A stretch of DNA of 56,611 nucleotides, from the NCBI GenBank assembly GCA_016786925.1, contig JAEUTU010000092.1, positions 1 to 56,611 on the forward strand, written 5' to 3'. The notes under the pieces were generated by a model that was given only the letters and a program-made list of their open reading frames with translations, was not told where the DNA came from and searched no databases. The translations under genes and the position numbers were made by a program. The stretch comes from Bacteroidia bacterium. Its GTDB lineage: Bacteria > Bacteroidota > Bacteroidia > 2-12-FULL-35-15. Shown here piece by piece: positions 8,573-17,241 of this stretch; positions within the stretch are counted from its first letter, which is position 1; every line of letters starts with the position of its first letter.

Positions 8573-9739
8573 ATGAAAATTGCTTTTTTCGCTGATATAA
8601 ACGATAATCATAACCAAAAGTGGTTTAAGATTCTTGCAAAAAAGCATGAACTATTTGTCTTTACGGAGAAAAACAATCAACTAAAAAACAAAAATACGCT
8701 TCTTGAATCTAGTGAAAACATAAAAATATTCCCTATTCTGGAAGACAGGTATTCAATAAAAAACCTATTCTTTAAGCATCCTTTAATAAACGAAATAAAC
8801 CACCTTTTACTTGCAAACAGCATAGACATTGTCCATAGTATTTATGCGATACCCTATTCGTTTTGGGCATTCGACACGTGTATCAATAAACATATAATTA
8901 CGACTTACGGATCTGATATGCTTGTTGACTATAACCAAACACTTAAAAAACCTTTATCATTAAAGAATATCATCTCCTTTTATTTATTAAAAAAAAGATT
9001 AGAGAAGATATTCAACAATGCTGCCTTTATAACCTCTACATCTTCAGAGCAGCAAAAAGTCATAAAAACATTTGTTAAAGATGATAAAAAACTTTCTATC
9101 ATTAGAACAGGGGTTGATTGTAATTTTTTTATAGAAAACATTGAAAAGTATAGCAATAAAAACAGTCATCTGACAATTTTATCGAACAGAGCAATGAGAC
9201 CCTTGTATAATATTGATCTAATTGTAGATGCATTCAAACTTTTAATAGACCGCAACCCGAAAATGCTAAGTACACAGTTGGTTCTTTTGAATTACTATAC
9301 AGATGAAGAATATTACCGATCAATTTTGAATAAGATAAAGCAATATAATTTACAAAAAAACATAACAATACTTTCGGAACTTGAATTTGCTGATCTAATT
9401 GAACAATATGCCTGTGCGGATCTTGTAATAATGATTCCATCATCAGATGGAACCCCAGTTTCCGGAGTAGAAACATTACTTTCAAAAAAACCATTAATTT
9501 TAGGGGACTTAAACTATGATATTGACCTATTTAATGAAGATACAACATGGAGAATATCAAGTTTTAGTATTGAATCTGTTTACGATACAATACAGGAGGT
9601 TTTATCGACCTCTAAAGATGTAATAGAAAGTAAAACAGAAAAAGGACGTACGTTAGCATTAAACAATGCAGATGTTCACACAGAAATAAAAAAAATAGAG
9701 CATTTGTATCATCAAATTATGTCAAATAATGGAATATAG
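8573..9739 (+). CDS. GT4 family glycosyltransferase
   Basis: A GT-B-fold glycosyltransferase of 388 aa. The acceptor domain contains IVHSIYAIPYSFWAF and HIITTYGSDMLVDYN. The donor domain shows SIIRTGVDCNFF, LTILSNRAMRPLYNIDLIVDAF, and the late motif SSDGTPVSGVETLLSKKPLILGD, equivalent to the conserved acidic E-x7-E region of GT4. It starts six bases after the methyltransferase and overlaps the following amidotransferase gene by 11 bases. It adds a sugar to the growing lipid-linked unit, with unknown specificity. Confidence 0.87.
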   Translation: MKIAFFADINDNHNQKWFKILAKKHELFVFTEKNNQLKNKNTLLESSENIKIFPILEDRYSIKNLFFKHPLINEINHLLLANSIDIVHSIYAIPYSFWAFDTCINKHIITTYGSDMLVDYNQTLKKPLSLKNIISFYLLKKRLEKIFNNAAFITSTSSEQQKVIKTFVKDDKKLSIIRTGVDCNFFIENIEKYSNKNSHLTILSNRAMRPLYNIDLIVDAFKLLIDRNPKMLSTQLVLLNYYTDEEYYRSILNKIKQYNLQKNITILSELEFADLIEQYACADLVIMIPSSDGTPVSGVETLLSKKPLILGDLNYDIDLFNEDTTWRISSFSIESVYDTIQEVLSTSKDVIESKTEKGRTLALNNADVHTEIKKIEHLYHQIMSNNGI

Positions 9740-10859
9740 GGTTTGTAATAGATGTGTATTAGATACGAATGATGATCCTGAAATAACGTTTAATCAAGAA
9801 GGTGTTTGCAGCTATTGCCTTGAATACGATGCGACTATTCAAGAAAACAAACTGAATGATAGAGCTCAGACAGAAATTAGACTTAATGAGCTATTAACAA
9901 CAATAAAATTAAAAGGGCAAAAAAACAAATACGATTGTATAATAGGTGTTAGTGGTGGTGTTGATAGTACTTATTTAGTATACAAGGCTAAAGAGTTGGG
10001 GTTGCGTCCTCTTATTGTTCATTATGACAATGGCTGGGACTCAGAATTGGCAGTAATGAATATCGAGAATTTAATTAAAAAACTTGACCTAGACCTAATA
10101 ACATATGTCAATGATTGGAACGAATTCAGAGAGATACAGTTAGCTTTTTTTAAAGCATCTGTAATTGATATTGAACTGATTACAGACCAGGCAATTTTAG
10201 CAACAATATATAAAATTGCTCAACAGTATAAGATCAAGCATATCCTATATGGATCAAATTTATCGACAGAAGCAATTCTTCCTAAAAACTGGTATCATTG
10301 GAAGATCGATGTATTAAACATACTCGCTATTCATAAATTATTTAGCAACAAAAAACTTGTCTCCTACCCGACCCTAAGTTTTTTTAAACATATTTATGTA
10401 ACAAGAATTTTAAAGATAAAGAGCATTAATCTCTTGAATTATTTAAGCTATTCAAAAGATGAGGCCAAAAGAACGATCATCGAGAAATTAGACTGGAAAG
10501 ACTATGGGGGAAAGCACCATGAGTCAATATTTACCCGATTTTATCAATCTTACATTCTTCCACATAAATTTAATGTTGATAAAAGAAAAGCACATCTTTC
10601 CACTCTCATTTGCTCATCACAGATAACTAGATCAGAAGCTTTGGAAGAGTTAAAAAAGCCTATCTATGACCAAGAAAAATTTAAAGATGACTACGAGTAT
10701 GTATTAAAAAAAATGGGATTGTCGGAAAAAGAATTTACTGACTTTATGAATTTATCGATAAAAAAACATACAGACTATCCGTCATATTTAACAAAACACT
10801 ACAAGTACCAATTGAAAATATCACAATTTTTAAAACCCATAACCCAATTATTTAAATAG
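9729..10859 (+). CDS. N-acetyl sugar amidotransferase (WbpG/PseA family)
   Basis: Member of the family (TIGR03573) that replaces the oxygen of a sugar N-acetyl group with ammonia to give an acetamidino group, using ATP and ammonia delivered by HisH2/HisF2. The N-terminus carries two CxxC pairs (C6/C9 and C27/C30) in YRVCNRCVLDTNDDPEITF and GVCSYC, a probable zinc site. The ATP-pyrophosphatase P-loop SGGVDS is at residues 75-80. The length, 376 aa, is normal. The next two genes are hisH- and hisF-like in the same order as wbpG-hisH2-hisF2 of Pseudomonas O-antigen loci, which strongly supports the assignment. Which amino sugar is modified is not evident; no Pse, Leg or ManNAc3NAc synthesis genes are in the window. 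Confidence 0.92.
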   Translation: MEYRVCNRCVLDTNDDPEITFNQEGVCSYCLEYDATIQENKLNDRAQTEIRLNELLTTIKLKGQKNKYDCIIGVSGGVDSTYLVYKAKELGLRPLIVHYDNGWDSELAVMNIENLIKKLDLDLITYVNDWNEFREIQLAFFKASVIDIELITDQAILATIYKIAQQYKIKHILYGSNLSTEAILPKNWYHWKIDVLNILAIHKLFSNKKLVSYPTLSFFKHIYVTRILKIKSINLLNYLSYSKDEAKRTIIEKLDWKDYGGKHHESIFTRFYQSYILPHKFNVDKRKAHLSTLICSSQITRSEALEELKKPIYDQEKFKDDYEYVLKKMGLSEKEFTDFMNLSIKKHTDYPSYLTKHYKYQLKISQFLKPITQLFK

Positions 10860-10863
10860 CAGT

Positions 10864-11478
10864 ATGATAACAATAATAGACTATGGTATAGGGAATGTTG
10901 GTTCAATAAAGAACATGCTAAAGAAAGTAGGGGCTAAATCTCAAATTACTGGCGATTTAAATGAAATTGAAAAGGCAGATAAATTAATTCTTCCGGGGGT
11001 TGGTTCTTTTGACTTTGGGATGACACAATTAAAGAACAATAACTTGACAAGTATATTAAATCAAAAAGTATTAGTTGAGAAAAAACCCATTTTAGGAATT
11101 TGTTTGGGAATGCAGTTGCTGACAAAAGGTAGTGAGGAAGGGAAAGAAGCGGGGCTAGGATGGATTAATGCTACAACATTAAAATTCAAATTTGAAGACG
11201 ATATCAACTTAAAAGTTCCACACATGGGATGGAATAATATAGAGATCAAAAAAGATAGTAGATTATTAAGAGATCTTCCGATTCCATCTAAATTTTATTT
11301 TGTTCATAGTTATTATGTAAAATGTGAAGATGCATCCAACAGTATTTTATCATCTACTTATGGCCATGAATTCACATGTGGAATTGAAAAGGAGAACATT
11401 TTGGGAGTACAATTTCATCCAGAGAAAAGTCATAAATTTGGGATGAGAATATTAAAAAATTTTTCGGAGCTATACTAA
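10864..11478 (+). CDS. hisH: HisH-type glutaminase subunit (HisH2) of the sugar amidotransferase system
   Basis: A class I glutamine amidotransferase of 204 aa that releases ammonia from glutamine. The start MITIIDYGIGNVGSIKNML and LILPGVGSFDFGM are HisH signatures. The catalytic triad is visible: C80 in GICLGMQLL, and H185 and E187 in VQFHPEKSH. The gene lies between the WbpG-like amidotransferase and a HisF-like gene, with no other histidine genes nearby. By analogy with HisH2 of Pseudomonas aeruginosa O5, its ammonia would therefore go through the HisF barrel to the sugar amidotransferase and not to histidine synthesis. That role is inferred from context. Confidence 0.93.
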   Translation: MITIIDYGIGNVGSIKNMLKKVGAKSQITGDLNEIEKADKLILPGVGSFDFGMTQLKNNNLTSILNQKVLVEKKPILGICLGMQLLTKGSEEGKEAGLGWINATTLKFKFEDDINLKVPHMGWNNIEIKKDSRLLRDLPIPSKFYFVHSYYVKCEDASNSILSSTYGHEFTCGIEKENILGVQFHPEKSHKFGMRILKNFSELY

Positions 11479-11484
11479 ATAAGA

Positions 11485-13422
11485 ATGGAACAATTCAGAA
11501 TTATTCCTACGTTGTTGATTGAAAGTGATTATTTAGTCAAAAGCGAAAAGTTCAAGAACAATCGCTATATTGGCGATCCTATCAATGCGATTAAAATATT
11601 AAATGAAAAAGAAATTGACGAATTAGTCGTTTTAGACATTTCTGCATCAAAGACAAATTCACAACCCAATTATAAACTAATAGAGGAACTTGCCTCTGAA
11701 TGCTTTATGCCGCTTTCGTATGGAGGCGGAATAACTTCTATTGAATGTGCGCAAAAGCTATTTCGTAGCGGGGTTGAAAAAATAATAATAAATAGCCAAT
11801 GCTTTTCCAATCCCAATCTTATAACCGAAATCTCACAAAAATTCGGCAATCAAAGTGTTGCGATATCTATTGATGTTAAAAAGGATGTATGGGGATCATA
11901 TTATGTATATAGTCACGCCCAAAGAAATTCAAAACAATACGACCCTGTTAGCTTTGCAATTGAGATGGAAAAACTGGGAGCGGGAGAAATAATATTGAAT
12001 TCAGTTGATAATGATGGAACATACAAAGGATATGATACTGAACTGATTCGTTTGGTTTCACTTGCTGTTTCCATTCCAGTCATTGCACTGGGAGGAGCAG
12101 GAAATATAAACGACTTTAAAAAGGCTATACAATCAGGTGCATCTGCAGTTGCAGCAGGAAGTTTATTTTGTTTCTATGGCCGGCTTAAAGCAGTTTTGAT
12201 AAATTATCCTTCACAAGAAGAGATCAAAAAAATATTCTCAGATACCCAACCGACAAAGAAAAACCTCAACATACTTCATATAACAGCCTGGTATCCAAAC
12301 AAAAAAGACAGCCATAAGGCGTTATTTATAAAAGAACATTTTGAATCAATAGACTCACTTTGCAACAATCATCTGCTACATATTGATACCAATCCCAATG
12401 AAAAAAAAATCGTCAACGAAAAATTTAAATTATCCGAAAATGAAGAAACTATAATTTTTAAATTTCCTTTTAAAATATGGTTCCTTGTTGAACTTGTATC
12501 CTTTCTTATTTTATTAAGATATTCTATAAAGAATAAGGTGCAAAAAAGGTATGATATTGTAAATTTCCATATCGCTTATCCATTAGGGGTTTATCTTCAT
12601 ATATATCAAAGACTATTTAAAAAGCCCCTTATCATATCTGAACATTGGACTGCCTATCATTATGACTTTTATATCAAAAAACAAAAAAGAGGAATCAATA
12701 GAATAAAAAATATTTTCAAAAGAGACATTCCAGTAATTGTAGTCTCAGAGGCCTTAGCAAATGACATAAAAAAATTCTCCGGAAATGAGCATACCAGATT
12801 CCACATACTAAACAACATAGTCGACTCCTCTATATTCAACTGTAAGAACTATTGCCATCCTGAGTATCCAACATTCTTCATGCTAAATATGTGGTCGAAA
12901 ATAAAGCAGCCATTTGTTGGTATAGATGCATTCGAGCTATTTGTAAAAAAACATCCGGGAGCCAAACTCAAAATTGGTGGATTCGGACCAATTTGGAAAG
13001 AGATTGAAGACTATGTAAAGTCTAAAAATATGGAGCACTCCATTAAATTGCTAGGTAGAATGAATAAAGAGCAAATAGCGGATCATTTAAATGACTGTAC
13101 AGCATTATTACACACTTCAAAATATGAAACTTTTTCAGTAATTTCGGCAGAAGCAGTAAGTTGTGGCGCCCCGGTTATTGCAATGAACCTTGGTGGAATA
13201 CCGAGCTTTATAAATCATACAAATGGCTATTTGCACAATGATGATACGATTGAAGGGTGGTTAAAAGGTATGGAATATGTGCATGAGAACAGTAATAAGT
13301 TTGACCGAAAGGCAATGGCATTAGAAGCCAATAAAATGTTCTCAAAACAAAATGTCGGGAAACGATACTTTAAAATTTTAAAGCAAGAATTTAGAACATA
13401 CTTTGAAAATAAACGACAATAG
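11485..13422 (+). CDS. Fusion protein: HisF2-like ammonia-channel domain plus GT4 glycosyltransferase
   Basis: One uninterrupted 645-residue frame. Residues 1-251 are a full HisF-type barrel: FRIIPTL, YGGGITS, AISIDVKKD (D130), DNDGTYKGYDTELIR, ALGGAGN and an ending INYPSQEEIKKIF that is where HisF2 proteins usually stop. Residue 11, a catalytic Asp in true HisF, is Leu here, as in HisF-like proteins of amidotransfer systems. Residues 262-640 are a complete GT4 enzyme: NILHITAWYPN at the start, EHWTAYHY, HILNNIVDSSIF, and YETFSVISAEAVSCGAPVIAMNLGGI near the end. A short linker (SDTQPTKKN) joins them where a stop and start would be expected. The likely partners are HisH2 and the WbpG-like enzyme just upstream. 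The fused transferase may add the amidinated sugar or its neighbour; this is inference. Confidence 0.88.
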   Translation: MEQFRIIPTLLIESDYLVKSEKFKNNRYIGDPINAIKILNEKEIDELVVLDISASKTNSQPNYKLIEELASECFMPLSYGGGITSIECAQKLFRSGVEKIIINSQCFSNPNLITEISQKFGNQSVAISIDVKKDVWGSYYVYSHAQRNSKQYDPVSFAIEMEKLGAGEIILNSVDNDGTYKGYDTELIRLVSLAVSIPVIALGGAGNINDFKKAIQSGASAVAAGSLFCFYGRLKAVLINYPSQEEIKKIFSDTQPTKKNLNILHITAWYPNKKDSHKALFIKEHFESIDSLCNNHLLHIDTNPNEKKIVNEKFKLSENEETIIFKFPFKIWFLVELVSFLILLRYSIKNKVQKRYDIVNFHIAYPLGVYLHIYQRLFKKPLIISEHWTAYHYDFYIKKQKRGINRIKNIFKRDIPVIVVSEALANDIKKFSGNEHTRFHILNNIVDSSIFNCKNYCHPEYPTFFMLNMWSKIKQPFVGIDAFELFVKKHPGAKLKIGGFGPIWKEIEDYVKSKNMEHSIKLLGRMNKEQIADHLNDCTALLHTSKYETFSVISAEAVSCGAPVIAMNLGGIPSFINHTNGYLHNDDTIEGWLKGMEYVHENSNKFDRKAMALEANKMFSKQNVGKRYFKILKQEFRTYFENKRQ

Positions 13423-14510
13423 TGCCAAGCAATAAAAATATAATAATTATTTCTAACGAACCCTGGGGAGATGTCTGGTATTCCAAGCACAACTATGCTT
13501 ATGAACTATCAAAAAAAAACAAAGTTATATTTCTTAATCCACCCAAAAAGTGGAAACTTGGGAACTTGTTTAAAAAAGTAGAAATTTCGGCAATAAGCGA
13601 TAATTTGTTTCAACTAACATATACAAACACATTACCCTCTGTAAATACACTCTTCTTTAAATTAAACAACTTACTTGTCTCTCTCAAAATTAAACGTTTT
13701 TTTAAGAAAAATAATTTTACAAATTATATTTATTGGACATTTGATCCCTACAGATTATACGCCCCAAAAAAATTAGGTGCGAATAAAAGTCTATTTCACA
13801 TCGTAGATAACTATCAGTTTAATCACCGTGGAGAAAGAGAAATATGCGACAATAGTGATTATTTTGTTTGTGTTTCAGAGCATATTGCTCAGAATTACAA
13901 ATCATTTAATAAAAAAATGATTGTTATTCCTCACGCTCTTTCATCAGATGAATTTATTTCAACTCAAAAACCAAAGGATATTCCCGAGAATAAATATGCA
14001 TTGTATATAGGAAATATAGACAAAAGATTAGATTATGATCAAATCGAAAGAATGATCATCGCATTTCCCAAAATACAATTCGTATTTATAGGAAAACTTC
14101 ATTTCGCTCCCGATAATATTGCTGCAGATAATATCTTCAACAAAAAGAAACATTCAAATGTTAAATATTTAGGAGTTAAGAACTTTAAAGAGCTTAAGAA
14201 TTATATAAAATATGCGGAATTCTGCTTTGCCTTGATGGATGAAAATTTTCATGGAAACAGAATTGCCCACCACAAAATATTCCAATATCTTGCCTTTGGA
14301 AAACCAGTGTTCTGCTCTATTTTTTCTGATTACATACCAATTAAAAGCTATCTTTATATGGAGGATGACGCAGACAAAATGATTCAGATAATAGATAATT
14401 ATATAAAAAATGGAGAAGATCCACATTTAGTGGATCAAAGGATCAACATAGCCAAAGAACACACTTTTGATAAAGCATTGGCAAAAATTGACTTGTTTAT
14501 CAATGAATAA
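13422..14510 (+). CDS. GT-B fold glycosyltransferase, TuaH-like
   Basis: A 362-residue protein beginning IIIISNEPWGDVWYSKHNYAYE, like TuaH-type transferases whose acceptor domains start with a PWDDxW-like motif. Further motifs are KVIFLNPPKKWK, YWTFDPYRLYAP, SLFHIVDNYQFN and, in the donor domain, HHKIFQYLAFGKPVFCS. The start is a GTG sharing its first base with the stop codon of the fusion gene, so translation is probably coupled. An overlap of eight bases joins it to the next gene. It is assigned as a glycosyltransferase of the locus; sugar and linkage are unknown. Confidence 0.78.
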   Translation: MPSNKNIIIISNEPWGDVWYSKHNYAYELSKKNKVIFLNPPKKWKLGNLFKKVEISAISDNLFQLTYTNTLPSVNTLFFKLNNLLVSLKIKRFFKKNNFTNYIYWTFDPYRLYAPKKLGANKSLFHIVDNYQFNHRGEREICDNSDYFVCVSEHIAQNYKSFNKKMIVIPHALSSDEFISTQKPKDIPENKYALYIGNIDKRLDYDQIERMIIAFPKIQFVFIGKLHFAPDNIAADNIFNKKKHSNVKYLGVKNFKELKNYIKYAEFCFALMDENFHGNRIAHHKIFQYLAFGKPVFCSIFSDYIPIKSYLYMEDDADKMIQIIDNYIKNGEDPHLVDQRINIAKEHTFDKALAKIDLFINE

Positions 14511-15642
14511 AGATTTAAAACATATCGTGTTTGTAATTGCGAATAATAGCTCTGTCCCCTATTTTTTGTGGTTTGCAGAGCAAAATTACAAAACTCCGGC
14601 ATTCAAATTTTCATTTGTTTGTCTCCATCATTCTCAACCGGCACTAATTGAAGAGGTAAAAAAATTTAATTGCGATTGTTATTGGATCCCTTTCTTTTCT
14701 GAAAAAAGAAAAACAACCATGATAAAGGCTATCCCTAAATTGGTCAGTCTTTTAAAAAAAATAAAACCGGACATCGTACATTCTCATCTGTTTGATGATT
14801 CTCTACCGACCGTTATTGCCTCAAAAATAGCCGGCATAAAGCATCGAATTGTAACCAAACAAGACACCACTTTTCATTGGTATTATGCACCGAAAGCCGT
14901 AAAATACGATCGATTAATAAACAAATTTGCAACAAAACTAATCGCTGTATCCAATGAATGTAAAGACTTTATAATCAATTGCGAGAAAGCTGATCCTGAA
15001 AAAATTGTGCTTATTCATCATGGAATCCCCTTAGACAAACTTTCTAATGCTACTGAAAAACACAAAACCGAACTCATATCGCGCTACCATCTCAAACAAA
15101 AAATAGTAGTAGGAACAGTTGCTAGATTGATTGAATGGAAAGGGCATCGTATACTATTAGAGGTTTTAGAAAAATTAGTAAATAAATACCCCAATATCGT
15201 ATTCCTTTTTGCTGGCGAAGGAGAGCTTAAAGAGGAAATCACTGAGATCGTACGAAAAAAAAATATTGAAAAACACGTTGTTCTTACAGGATGGATCGAC
15301 AGGGAACAAATTCCATCTTTGTATGCTATTATGGATATATATATTCATGCTGCAAAATATGAGCCATTTGGATTTGTAATTGCAGAAGCAATGTTAAATG
15401 GAGCTCCAGTTCTTTCAACAAAGACGGGTTCCGCTCTAGATGCTATCCAAACTGGCAAGAATGGCTACCTGGTTGATTATGATAATGTTGACCAATTTGT
15501 AGATGGCGTAACCTTTTTACTCAACCAACCCGATCGAACAATTGGCTTAAAAGGAAAAGAAACGGCAGCAAACATGTATAGCTTCCAAAGAATGTGGGAC
15601 GCTCATATTTCGCTTTATCATCAATGCTTAAATAAAAACTGA
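14503..15642 (+). CDS. GT4 family glycosyltransferase
   Basis: A GT-B-fold glycosyltransferase with acceptor-domain motif KIKPDIVHSHLFDDSLPTVIA and donor-domain motifs KIVLIHHGIPLDKL, VVGTVARLIEWKGHRILLEVL, IVFLFAGEGELKEE and EPFGFVIAEAMLNGAPVLSTK, the last holding the two conserved glutamates of GT4. I chose the ATG at 14503 (379 aa), whose ATGAATAA overlaps the previous stop; an ATA-rich extension to 14467 adds nothing conserved. It shares one base with the next gene (TGATG). It should extend the lipid-linked repeat unit. Confidence 0.9.
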   Translation: MNKDLKHIVFVIANNSSVPYFLWFAEQNYKTPAFKFSFVCLHHSQPALIEEVKKFNCDCYWIPFFSEKRKTTMIKAIPKLVSLLKKIKPDIVHSHLFDDSLPTVIASKIAGIKHRIVTKQDTTFHWYYAPKAVKYDRLINKFATKLIAVSNECKDFIINCEKADPEKIVLIHHGIPLDKLSNATEKHKTELISRYHLKQKIVVGTVARLIEWKGHRILLEVLEKLVNKYPNIVFLFAGEGELKEEITEIVRKKNIEKHVVLTGWIDREQIPSLYAIMDIYIHAAKYEPFGFVIAEAMLNGAPVLSTKTGSALDAIQTGKNGYLVDYDNVDQFVDGVTFLLNQPDRTIGLKGKETAANMYSFQRMWDAHISLYHQCLNKN

Positions 15643-16355
15643 TGGGATTAAAACTAGATAGACAAAAAAGAAGAAGTTTGCTATTAAGCATCATCTACAG
15701 GGCTGCTAAACTTTTCAGAATACTTTCTCCGAAAAAAAGGTTTGAACTTTTTCTTGACTTGGAATGGATCTTCGACCGTCTGGCACATGAAGAGTCATTC
15801 AAATATTATGACCAACAGAAGCACCCGATAAGGATCCAAACTATAAAATTTCTTAAAAAGCACCTTAAAGAAAACTATAATGTACTTGATATAGGTTGTA
15901 ACAACGGAGACATCACACTTCAAATAGCTCCATTTGTCAACAAATTAACAGGCGTTGATTATAATCAAAATATCATTGAAAATGCAAAGAAAGAAAATGT
16001 TAATCCCAAAGTAGAATTTATACACTGTGATGCATTTGAATTTCTTCAAGATCAAAAGAATAAAGTAGATGTAATTATATTATCTCATATATTAGAACAT
16101 ATTGATGATCCGAAAGTATTTTTAAATAAATGTTTAAGCCATACCTCATATATTTATATTGAGGTTCCCGATTTTGAGAAGACATATTTAAACAACTACA
16201 GAAAAGATATTAGCAGCTCTCTAAACTACACCGACTCTGACCATGTATGGGAGTTTGACAGAGAAGAATTAGAAAATTTATTGATTGAATTAAACCTAAC
16301 GATCATAGATAGAGAATTCAAACATGGGATAATTAAATTGTGGTGCAATATTTAA
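15642..16355 (+). CDS. Class I SAM-dependent methyltransferase
   Basis: A 237-residue methyltransferase with SAM site NVLDIGCNNGDITLQIAPFV, acidic loop GVDYNQNIIENAKKEN and motif VDVIILSHILEHIDDPKVFL. The N-terminal 80 residues are basic and helical, which could be an acceptor-recognition cap. Coupled to the preceding glycosyltransferase through a TGATG overlap and followed five bases later by an FkbM methyltransferase, so two methylations may occur on the same unit. Substrate unknown. Confidence 0.8.
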   Translation: MGLKLDRQKRRSLLLSIIYRAAKLFRILSPKKRFELFLDLEWIFDRLAHEESFKYYDQQKHPIRIQTIKFLKKHLKENYNVLDIGCNNGDITLQIAPFVNKLTGVDYNQNIIENAKKENVNPKVEFIHCDAFEFLQDQKNKVDVIILSHILEHIDDPKVFLNKCLSHTSYIYIEVPDFEKTYLNNYRKDISSSLNYTDSDHVWEFDREELENLLIELNLTIIDREFKHGIIKLWCNI

Positions 16356-16359
16356 ATAT

Positions 16360-17241
16360 ATGAAACAATATCTAAAAAAAATATATGAGCTCCTCCCATT
16401 TAAACCATTTGTTTTTGGTGTAATAAAATCTTGCATTTCACTATCTCCTGCTATATATCAACATCTACATTTCAAAGGTGTATTCAAGGTAAAAATCGAT
16501 AAAGAACACTCTTTCTTGATCTATCACCATGGAGGTATTGAAGAAAATGAAATATTCTGGAAAGGCTTAGAAGGAGGTTGGGAAAAACGATCAACAGCAA
16601 TTTGGACACAATTGGTACATAAAAAAAAGACGATCCTTGATATTGGAGCTAATACCGGACTATATGCAATAATTGCCAAAACAATAAACCCCTCTGCAGC
16701 AGTACACGCTTTTGAACCAATACCAGCCGTCTTTCAACTATTAAATAAAAACAAGAACATCAATCACTTTGACATTCATAACCACGAAGTTGCACTTTCT
16801 GATTTTAATGGAACGGCAACAATATATTTACCTGATCAAACTGATTTTGCATATTCCGTAACTGTGAATCAGAACCGATTACCAGAAAACACAAAAGTAA
16901 AAGAGCTCACAATCAAAACTAAAACCTTAAGCCAATTTATTGAAGAAAATAAAATTCAATCTATTGACCTTATGAAAATAGATGTGGAAACACATGAGCC
17001 GGAAGTATTAATTGGAATGGGGAAATACTTGAACGAATTCAGGCCTACAATGCTAATAGAGGTGTTAGACGAACATATTGCACAAAAATTAGATGTTATT
17101 TTAAAGGATATGAACTATCTTTATTTTAACATTGATGATAAAAACAATAGCATTCGTCAAATACAGAAGGTAGAAAAAAGCGACTATTGGAATCTCTTAA
17201 TATGTAATGAAAGTACCGCAAAAGAATTGAAACTCATCTGA
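16360..17241 (+). CDS. FkbM family SAM-dependent methyltransferase
   Basis: A second FkbM protein (293 aa). The SAM-binding motif is TILDIGANTGLYAIIAK, the acidic loop is AFEPIPAVFQLL, and the family signature appears as DLMKIDVETHEPEVLIGMG. The histidine in VETHEP, compared with VEGAE in the FkbM at 591-1406, shows that the two are not recent duplicates. It overlaps the next gene by one base (TGATG). Expected to O-methylate a sugar in the cytoplasm; the target is not visible. Confidence 0.85.
   Translation: MKQYLKKIYELLPFKPFVFGVIKSCISLSPAIYQHLHFKGVFKVKIDKEHSFLIYHHGGIEENEIFWKGLEGGWEKRSTAIWTQLVHKKKTILDIGANTGLYAIIAKTINPSAAVHAFEPIPAVFQLLNKNKNINHFDIHNHEVALSDFNGTATIYLPDQTDFAYSVTVNQNRLPENTKVKELTIKTKTLSQFIEENKIQSIDLMKIDVETHEPEVLIGMGKYLNEFRPTMLIEVLDEHIAQKLDVILKDMNYLYFNIDDKNNSIRQIQKVEKSDYWNLLICNESTAKELKLI

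Noticed and set aside
10864..12237. Histidine biosynthesis (hisH and hisF)
   Set aside because: No other his gene is adjacent, a WbpG-like amidotransferase precedes, and the first catalytic Asp of HisF is replaced by Leu.
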